The notes beneath the pieces were generated by a model. The model ran no database searches. It had not been told where the DNA came from and saw only the letters and a list, made by a program, of their open reading frames with translations. DNA of 64,000 nt from the NCBI GenBank assembly GCA_949130495.1, contig OX422216.1:364708605-364772604 (forward strand), given 5' to 3'. The translations under genes and the position numbers were made by a program. Below are positions 56,880-64,000 of this stretch, one piece after another (the first letter of the stretch is position 1; each line of letters begins with the position of its first letter). Source of the DNA: Sambucus nigra (Eukaryota; Streptophyta; Magnoliopsida; Dipsacales; Adoxaceae).

Positions 56880-58434
56880 AATCTCGTACTTCAGAGCAAA
56901 ACATCAGTCGGTTGTGTGGCCATGATCTTGGTGCAATTCACACCATTTGATCTTGTCCCTCTTGTGCGGAGGGGCTCTGAGCTTTTCAGGCCATCTCGGG
57001 GACTTATCGTTCTTAATCTCATTCAGGATCATTTCATGGGTGGCCATCAATGGCGTGTAGTCAGCGAACTTGTCGTTCGCCGACCTCAGCATTCATGACT
57101 CTCCCGACCGTAGCCAGGAGTTCTGCCATGGACTTTGGAGGGTCCTCGGACAATTTCCATAAAAACTTTCCTTTCTGCAGACCACTCATCAAGGCGGTCA
57201 TTGCTATATTCTCATTGTAATCTTCGACCTCCAATTTTTCCTTGTTCAAGTGGGCTATGTAATCCCGCAGAGACTCATTCTTCGCTTGCTTCACATATAG
57301 CAAGTGAGTGGTCTTCTTTCTCGGATTAACCCCAAAATAAATTTTATGTATAAACCTCTCTGTAAGCTGCTTAAAGTTCTCAATTGAGTTTTTCGGAAGG
57401 GAAGTATACCAGACATGTGCGACATCTGTCAAAGTGCTTGAGAACTCTCTACATTTCATCTCGTCTGAGATTGAGAAGATATCCGTAGCGAATTGACACA
57501 TCTCAACATGATAGACTGGGTTGGTACTCCCATCATACCTCGGTATCACTACCGGCGGCTTGAACTTAGCCGGGGTAGGATAGTTCACAATCCTAGAGAC
57601 AAACGGTGATCCCTCATTATAGTATCTCTGCAGAGGGTCTCGGCTTTTCAGTAAGTCTTCGATTTTATCCACCAATATCTGAATAGAACTATTTCGGGGT
57701 TTATCGGTTGCGACGACTACGACATTGTCTCCCTCAACCTGACCTTCATTCTCGCCATCCCCTTCTCTCTCGGCCTGGCGTTGGACGGGTTATCGATCAG
57801 CCGTCCTCTGACGGCTATTAACCTCGTGTTACTCCTCAACTCGACCATGGGAGGGTCGTCTATTATCACACACTTCATTCCTTCTCGATCCTGCTCTGCT
57901 GCGATACCTAGACAATCGATCTCAGAGGTCACCTACAGGGTCGAGTCTATCAAATATTGAGCCCCAGTTGAGCCTATCCAACGCTGATACATCTCGGCTA
58001 GATCTTGCTGTGTTTCCTCTACTTACATGGATAGGGCGTACAGTATTCCCAAAACTTTCATATGGTTCCCAACATTCAGCCTCGTCGTCAGCATACTCAT
58101 CACCTTCACATTCATGACCTTGCCTCCCTAGTATTAGCCGCCTGGGGTCAGCAACGTCCCTCCTCCTCTTCTGCGGCGGCGCATCCTTCTGCGGGGTCTG
58201 GGGTGGTCCCCCTGTCACCTGTTGTGCGCCCTCCTTGGCGACCGGAGTTATCATCTCCGTCATCACGCTAGTAAATCTGGGTATGACGTTCTGACTGAAG
58301 GCAGCCGGTTGCTCCTGCATCTTGGCCCAACTGGCTACTAGTGAGCACAACGCTGTTGTGACGTCCGTTATCTCAGATTGTGGCAGTGCTTGATTAGAAC
58401 TAGGATCTCCTCCTGGGGTAAATTCTGATGCCAT
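56880..58434 (-). pseudogene. Tat gypsy Gag
   Basis: It starts with MASEFTPGGDPSSN at 58434, about 190 bases from the primer motif. A disordered Arg/Pro-rich N-terminus (to 57922 and 57717 in another frame) follows. The Retrotrans_gag domain (57675-57061, 204 codons) reads PVVIPRYDGSTNPVYHVEMC, LTDVAHVWYTSLP, ENFKQLTERF and ESLRDYIAHLNKE. A knuckle-like WCELHQDHGHTTD at 56950-56910 corresponds to the Tat-type CxxHxxxGHxxxxC. Three frame changes break the protein. Length and order fit a full Gag. Confidence 0.9.
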
Positions 58435-58622
58435 TGATTCTCGATGACCAGAAAAATCAAGAGGTGTACTGGAAGTGAGTTGGATGAACTGTAAGAAAGC
58501 TTAAACTCAAAACCAGCTATCTTTCAATGATGGTTCAAGCTCAGCCAAGTCTGAGGTTGATCCACCACCAGAGAATCCGGTATGAAGTAGTTACAAGTGA
58601 AGGGAAGAAGATGATAATCTCA

Positions 58623-58640
58623 TTCCCACAGACAGTGCCA
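58623..58640 (-). promoter_or_regulatory. Primer-binding-type motif of the Tat element
   Basis: The minus strand reads TGGCACTGTCTGTGGGAA a few bases inside the LTR. Confidence 0.72.
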
Positions 58641-58643
58641 GAT

Positions 58644-59464
58644 TGATGATACCAGAACCAGTATATTAATGGAGTGTAAACAGATATGTAAATATATAAG
58701 GAGGTGAGGCAAAGAGGGAGATAAGACAGAATATAAGTGGTTCAACCTATCTAGGCCTACTCCACTGTGTGCGTGTGTGTGAAATCCACTTAGAAAGGGC
58801 TCTAATGGCCTTGGGATACAGAACACTTAAGTTTTCTCTCTCTATACAGTAATGTTAACATAGTTTTCAGTAGGGTTTCAAATTAGAGGTCCTCCCCAAG
58901 GTAGGAGAAGATGAATATTTATATGGTTGGGGTGGTGCCATGCGCACCCTGGCATGCAATAGGCATGTACAATATCGAGTGGCCAATGCAATGCGGCACC
59001 TGTCATCTGTGCATGTAAATTATGATTAAGAGATATTCTTCATACGTGAGAAAGATGTTGTTGCAACGGTTTTGTCCACGTGAGGTTAACAGCCCATGCA
59101 CACTCTCCCAGGCGTGATCCATTCCACGCGCCTTGTCAGATGTCAAATGTGCCCTGTTGTGATGAGGTTTCAGCATGTCCGAGTAAGAGACCACTGAGAT
59201 ACTGTTGGATCACATGTTGGTTACTGCCGAGAATAACTTGCGCCAGGGCGAGACGAGCATATGACTAATCTGATAAGGTCTCGACTTTTCGAAGGGATAA
59301 TGAGACGAGATAGTAGGCCCCAGTGTGATGGCAAGTGGTCTCGGCCTGTCTAAAGGACGAGACCGAGATAGTTGTTGCAAGATTCCTTGAGAGGGTGTGT
59401 TTCACAAGGTCGGCCTGAGCCGAGCCAGGCTTGAGTGTAGATGAGGTCATATATTGGCATATCA
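58644..59464 (-). repeat. 5' LTR of the Tat element (821 bp)
   Basis: It begins TGATATGCCAATATATGACC and ends GGTATCATCA on the minus strand. A TATA-like ACCATATAAATATTC (plus 58913-58927) lies upstream of the GTGGTTCAACC...GCCTACTCCACTGTG box (58737-58767). The outer edge is inferred from the TGAT/ATCA ends. Confidence 0.7.
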
Positions 59465-59509
59465 AGTATAGTTAGCCAATTTGTGCATGTTCCATGCACC
59501 GCACACTTA

Positions 59510-60010
59510 ATTGTTATCTACCATATTTTGAGATATCTCAAGTCATATCCAAGACTTGGGTTGTTTTTATGACTCAGGGAGTCAGAGAAGTCTCTCACGT
59601 TTTAATGATGCAGACTATGCGGTGTCTAAGACAGATAGACGTTTCACTCCAGGCTTTTGTACATTCTACGGTTATCACATCATCCCATGGAAGAGAAAAA
59701 AGCAGGCGATGGTTTCATATTCTTTAGTCGAGACCGATTACCATGCGATGGCTCAAGAGACATGTGAGCTTTTATGGCTTCCACCGATTTTGGGAGAGTT
59801 AGGTTTTATGAAAGAAGAATCATCATATTTATTTTGTGATAATAAGTTGACTATTTTGATTGCATTTGATTTCGTTCTTCATGAGAAGACAAAACACATG
59901 GAGGTTAATATTTATTTTATTCGGGAGGTCTAGCATCATTCGTCTAGCTTTTGTCCCTTTATCAGATCAGATGTTGGATTTTTCACCAAATTGGGCTTGA
60001 TTGATATCTT
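59510..60010 (+). pseudogene. Copia RNase H, 3' end of pol
   Basis: After one frame change at about 59556 the plus strand is open to 59933. It reads FNDADYAVSKTDRRFTPGFC, WKRKKQAMVSYSLVETDYHA, MAQETCELLWLP, LFCDNKLTILIA and HEKTKHMEVNIYFIREV, the C-terminal RNase H of copia elements. The Asp, Glu and Asp of the active site are present. Past the stop, decayed VGFFTKLGL (usual LADIFTKAL) follows. The 5' part of the element is missing where the Tat LTR ends, so the Tat insertion or a later deletion removed it. Confidence 0.9.
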
Positions 60011-60020
60011 CGCTACAGCT

Positions 60021-60210
60021 TGAGGGGGAATCTTGGATTTAATGTTATTTGAGTATTTTTCCCTTTATATTGGGTTCTCTGGGCCTTAATTTTGTAGTCT
60101 TAGTTTTCTAGTCGAGAACATTCTAGAATTGTAATATTTTTAGCATAAATATAATTATTAGGCTCCCATTTATGTAAGCCATTATATTAAAAAAATCTTC
60201 CCATACTTAG
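60021..60210 (+). repeat. Polypurine tract and start of the copia 3' LTR
   Basis: TGAGGGGGAA is followed by TCTTGGATTTAATG (usual TGTTGGA; TG mutated to TC). A TATA-like TTTATATTGGG lies near 60063. The right end is uncertain. Confidence 0.6.
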
Positions 60211-61343
60211 TAGAATGTCTGGTGAATTGGCGTTTGAATAGATCATAGATCTCACAGTTTGCAATGGGGCATGGATTCTTAATAACGAGGGATATAAGAA
60301 TTGATATTTTCACATAATTATTGTTATGATTTGCTATTTGTGATATTCAATTTATTGGGTCAATAATCTATATAGTTTGGGTAATAATTATGTGAATATG
60401 TCTAGAATTATTATCCGGAGGAATCCGCGTCTAGAAAATACTATGGATTGCGATACTCCCTTGATAAACTTATAAGTTTTTATTCTACCAGTAAACTAGG
60501 TTAGTGAATTTTATAATCCGGTAGAGTATCAAATAAGTTAAGTTTGAGATCAAAGAATAAATAAGATGTTGGTGAAAATAGATTTGAGATAAATTGCATT
60601 TAATCAAATGGGTATCAAATACTTAACGTGTGGAATCATATTATATGCCATCTAACTTTGCAAACAAGGCCTTTCTATTCGAGTAATTTTGATATAACTA
60701 AATTGGAGTGAAGTTATAATTATTTAATAGAATTAATTATAACTAAACAGAAAATAAAATAAATTGCATGGGGTAATTTGGGATTTCTATATTTCTATTT
60801 GGAGGTCAAATTAATCATTTACCTTAGCTCCCCAGTAAAATATAAATAATAGAAGCAAACCTCGATTTTCTCATATTTCATAAAAGTCCCTTAGCAATCC
60901 TCATGCTCCTATATAAAGTAGCATAAGGACTCTCCCACGCAAGGAATAAACATTATGTGTGGGAAACAAGAGTGTAGGAGAGGGATGGTTAGGGTTTTGG
61001 TGGAAGGGAGAGAAAATCTAGAGAGGAATAAGGAGAGAAAAAAAGAAGAGAAAACTCTCAAGGTTCTTCTAAGTCCATATCAAGTTTGATGTCCACAAGC
61101 CATGTTTGCTTCGTACGATCATATACTGAAAATTCTATGTTGGCTTACTAATCATTTACTTAAAGCTTGTCTCCTATATTGGATCACTTACAATATCTGC
61201 AAAGGTATTATCCATCTCCCTTGGTAATAAGTTCTTGAAACCCTAATATGTAAGAATTTAAGATCCATCTCGTTTTAATCTTACCTTGTTGTTCAAAAAT
61301 GCTTTTATAGCCTATACCCATCAGATATATCCTTATCAGATCT
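60211..61343. other. Unassigned AT-rich sequence with a promoter-like stretch
   Basis: No coding domain seen. TATATAAAG at 60910-60918 is followed by a GA-rich leader (60950-61060), like a plant promoter and 5' UTR or an LTR transcript start. No ORF follows it on the plus strand. Confidence 0.35.
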
Positions 61344-61598
61344 TCATTGAACTAACAGCATCACCATTATCCTCACATGTTCTCTCGAGGCAAAAACCAT
61401 TCTTGGCAACGCCACAAGCTCTTTCACCCCTATTGTCGTCTTTGTTGCCCTTCTAATATGAAACTTGCAAACACCATCAACACTACCACCCCCAACATGG
61501 GAGTTAACATCCATTGCAAAGAGAGATAGAGAAAGGATGAAAATGGAGAAAATATATGAAAACACCAACATAAAACACAAAACCACTTCCAAAAGCAT
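61344..61598 (-). CDS. Hypothetical 84-residue protein with signal-peptide-like N-terminus
   Basis: The frame starts with a strongly hydrophobic segment of about 28 residues (MLLEVVLCFMLVFSYIFSIF, then ILSLSLFA) that would act as a secretion signal. A short hydrophilic tail with GGGSVDG, a basic RRA and LPRMVFASREHVRI follows. The upstream minus-strand sequence is C/T-rich (61615-61680), as in plant 5' UTRs. I do not recognise a family. It could be a small secreted peptide gene, the first exon of a longer gene, or a chance frame in decayed repeats. Confidence 0.3.
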   Translation of the reverse strand: MLLEVVLCFMLVFSYIFSIFILSLSLFAMDVNSHVGGGSVDGVCKFHIRRATKTTIGVKELVALPRMVFASREHVRIMVMLLVQ

Positions 61599-61599
61599 T

Positions 61600-63887
61600 A
61601 AAATTGCCTTTGCAAAATGTTAATTGTTTGAGAAGACAAGAAGTCTGAAGATGGTTGCATGAAAAGACATTGGTGGAAGGAGTTTTGAAACTCTTCGTAT
61701 CGTTCGATTTTATTGTATCACATGATTTTTCCGCATAGCACTAAAGGTACCCAAAATTCCAATCGTTGTCATCTTTGGCAAGCGAAGCAACAATCGCAAT
61801 GCAAAAATGCTCTAATCATGCGACACAAACTCATTTGTCCAATGTTGGAAGTGCTCCCCCTCCACCTTCTTTCAAAACACAATGCCCCTCACTGACAGCC
61901 CACCCACATATAAGGTTCCTTGTCATCACAAGTCCCTGAGTGACCGTAAGTGGACAACTTGTCATGCTTGGAACCTCTCGTCTATGCGTAAATAACACAT
62001 TCTGGCCCCACACCGACGAAGACTCTCACATAAAAGGTCCTCTTTCAACACAAGCCTCCAAATGAGAAAAGATAGAAAACTTGCCTTGCCACTTTCAACT
62101 CTACGTAGATGAGCCTTCAAATAACCCATCCATTTTTTTACCAGTTTCACGTCGAACGCTCAAAACAAGAACTTTCCATCAAGTACTATGTGGGCTCCCA
62201 AAATCTCACCCCCACTGCACTCGTCTTTCGAAAAACTCGCTTAAATCCAAAGTACCCAAAACCTAAGTGGAAATATCATCAAGCCAACCTCAAGTGCCCA
62301 AAAGCCCATCTGAAGTTCCTAACACCTTAAACCAACCTAAAGGCACCCAAGACCCCATTTTCCCCGGGCCCAATTGATCAGGCCCACCTCAAACACCCTA
62401 AAGCCTTTATAGGCATGTGTAATTATTGATAATTCTGTGTAAAAGGAGTTGAATTTTAAAATATTTATTATAAATCATATATTAAGGTCCATGTTGCAGA
62501 GCAACTTATGTAACGAATCTCTGCTTATCATAATCACATCTTTAAAGACACTGTATCCCCACCTGCGATTGCTGTTCTAAAGTTTATACTCCATATCAGC
62601 TGTCTCCATCTCGCTATACGTAAATATCTTAAATTTCTGTACTTAAGTTCTATTCCATAAAAAATAAGCATAATCTTGGTGTATCAATGATTTATCAGGA
62701 GATTGCAATGTCGTGTACGGAACCACCAGCATCTTTAAAATAAACTTTTGAGCCTTCTATGGAAGGGAACCCATGGCCATGCGAAATATATTCTTCTTAT
62801 CATATATCCTTTTTATACTAAAATATTTATAAGCTATTTATCTTCAATAAAAATGCCCCCTTCCACAAAAGCACAAGCTATGTGTTATTCTATTTGCAAA
62901 TATTAACACAGCTGAAAATTAACAGCTCCCTTATGTTTCCCCTTGCTAAATCTTTTTGCATCTCCTCCATGTGGCATCCTTCATAATCCACTTAAAAAAG
63001 AAAAGATCATTTTGCTTTAACGGCCATCTAGTTATCATTATTTATTTTTAACCATCTTTTAATTTTCTTTATTCTTTAGCTATCATTTTGAGCCTTAGGG
63101 TAAAATAATTCACCTAGGTAAAATATGTGTTTGGTTGGGCATTTAACATGGCGAAATAAAATAAATATGGTGAAAAGTGAAGTGAAACTTTAACCATTTC
63201 AAACCATAGGTAAATTGAATAATTCAACAGGTAAAAACAATTAAATTTATCTTATTACCAGACTAACCTTTTTTATTTTCACTTTCCATCTCAATTAGCA
63301 CGATCATTAAATATTCATTTTTAAATTTTTTTTTTCAATTTCATTTTTAATTTAATTTTTATTTTAAAAAATTTTAAAATTTTAAAAAAAATGGAATAGC
63401 TATTCGTACACCCTCTCTGTCTTCCCCCACGCCCTTTTTAATATTTAAAAACTAAAAGACCAAAAAACCCTCTATGCATTTATGATTTGAACAAATATAA
63501 TCTTTTGCCTAAAAATCTATTACTTTAAAAAAAAACATAATATTATTAAAAAATAAAAACACAATATTTTGAAAATAAAAATCTTAATATTCTAGAAAAT
63601 TAAAATTTTAATATTCTGAAAATATAAAAATTATAAAAGTTATTTTTTCATTTAAAAAACATTATGTTATTTATAAAAAAAAAAAACTTGTTTTTTTATT
63701 TAAATGGACGTTGATAAAAAAACTGTTTCGTTATTTATGTAAAAAAAAATGGACATTCTTTTTACCATTTCTAGTTAAAAACTGTTTCTTTTATTTATTT
63801 AAAAAACTATTTCGTTATTTATTTATTTAGTTAAAAACTGTTTATTTTACTATTTTAAAAATAATCTTTTTACTATCTAAAAAAATT
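61600..63887. other. Unassigned sequence, becoming very AT-rich
   Basis: 61850-62400 is C-rich with short ORFs on both strands and no domain. 62900-63880 is mostly A/T homopolymer runs. I see no gene, RNA or clear transposon end. Confidence 0.4.
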
Positions 63888-63946
63888 GTCCGCGTCAGGG
63901 GTATGTATAGGCAGTTCAACCACCTATACATACCGTTGGCGCGGAC
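63888..63946. repeat. Inverted repeat, subterminal-type hairpin
   Basis: GTCCGCGTCAGGGGTATGTA pairs with GTCCGCGCCAACGGTATGTA read on the other strand, around a short loop (gcagttcaac). A third unit, CTGCGCCAGCGGTATATAGA, starts at 63968 and runs to the window edge. Such GC-rich inverted units are typical next to CACTA and some other plant DNA transposon ends. No terminus is visible. Confidence 0.6.
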
Positions 63947-64000
63947 CAACATATTAGAAAAAATAATCTGCGCCAGCGGTATATAGAGGTGGTCGGACAG

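Larger units (their letters stand above)
44274..59464 (-). mobile_element. Large Tat-type gypsy region, possibly composite
   Basis: From right to left on the minus strand: LTR 58644-59464, primer motif, Gag, protease, RT, RNase H, archaeal-type RNase H, integrase, 158-bp tandem repeats, an antisense gene on the plus strand, and an LTR-like block 44274-45293. That is the complete Tat order. However, the two LTR blocks do not resemble each other (821 and 1020 bp) and their outer flanks (GTTAT and AGTAT) do not match. Two Tat elements may be joined by recombination or a deletion. A gag-only copia (47283-50237) is inserted in the antisense gene. Confidence 0.7.

Overview
This window is plant nuclear DNA, most likely from an eudicot, and is almost entirely a graveyard of LTR retrotransposons with a few small DNA transposons. 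The evidence is Ty1/copia and Ty3/gypsy Gag and Pol fragments of plant lineages, tRNA-iMet-type primer-binding sites, hAT and PIF/Harbinger MITEs, AT-rich filler and canonical plant introns. I see no rRNA, tRNA or CRISPR array and no convincing intact host gene. One short secreted-type ORF (61344-61598, minus) is the only possible host gene.

Layout. 1-2794: a minus-strand Tat-type gypsy element reduced to LTR, 3' tandem repeats and the end of an antisense ORF. 2795-9057: protease and Gag remains of an older minus-strand Tat/Ogre-like gypsy. Its right flank resumes at 22048 and probably reaches an LTR edge at 32550. 9063-22042: a plus-strand Tekay/Del-type gypsy with target duplication CTTAG. 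A minus-strand copia remnant (10220-13276) is nested in its left LTR and a hAT MITE (19566-20156) in its right LTR. 26634-32283: a complete gag-only copia element, target duplication GTTGT. 32854-33283: a Harbinger MITE. 34165-40478: a decayed plus-strand Tat gypsy, interrupted by a small Tork-type copia (36284-39565). 40479-44273: degenerate minisatellite, a possible SINE and a possible Tekay-like LTR with a GT microsatellite. 44274-59464: a large minus-strand Tat gypsy region with LTR, intron-bearing antisense gene, 158-bp tandem repeats, Pol, Gag and 5' LTR, interrupted by another gag-only copia (47283-50237, target duplication TAGTC). 59510-60210: the 3' end of a plus-strand copia. 60211-64000: mostly unassigned AT-rich sequence, ending in inverted repeats like those near CACTA transposon ends.

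Insertion order can be read from the nesting: old Ogre-like gypsy first, then Tekay, element 1 and the gag-only copia into it, then the smaller insertions into Tekay. All coding regions are broken. The points most worth checking are a helically phased array of 12-bp palindromes in the Tekay LTRs, three related gag-only copia copies (two sharing the same in-frame TGA), spliceosomal introns in the antisense gene of the Tat element, and one LTR sequence box shared by gypsy and copia LTRs.
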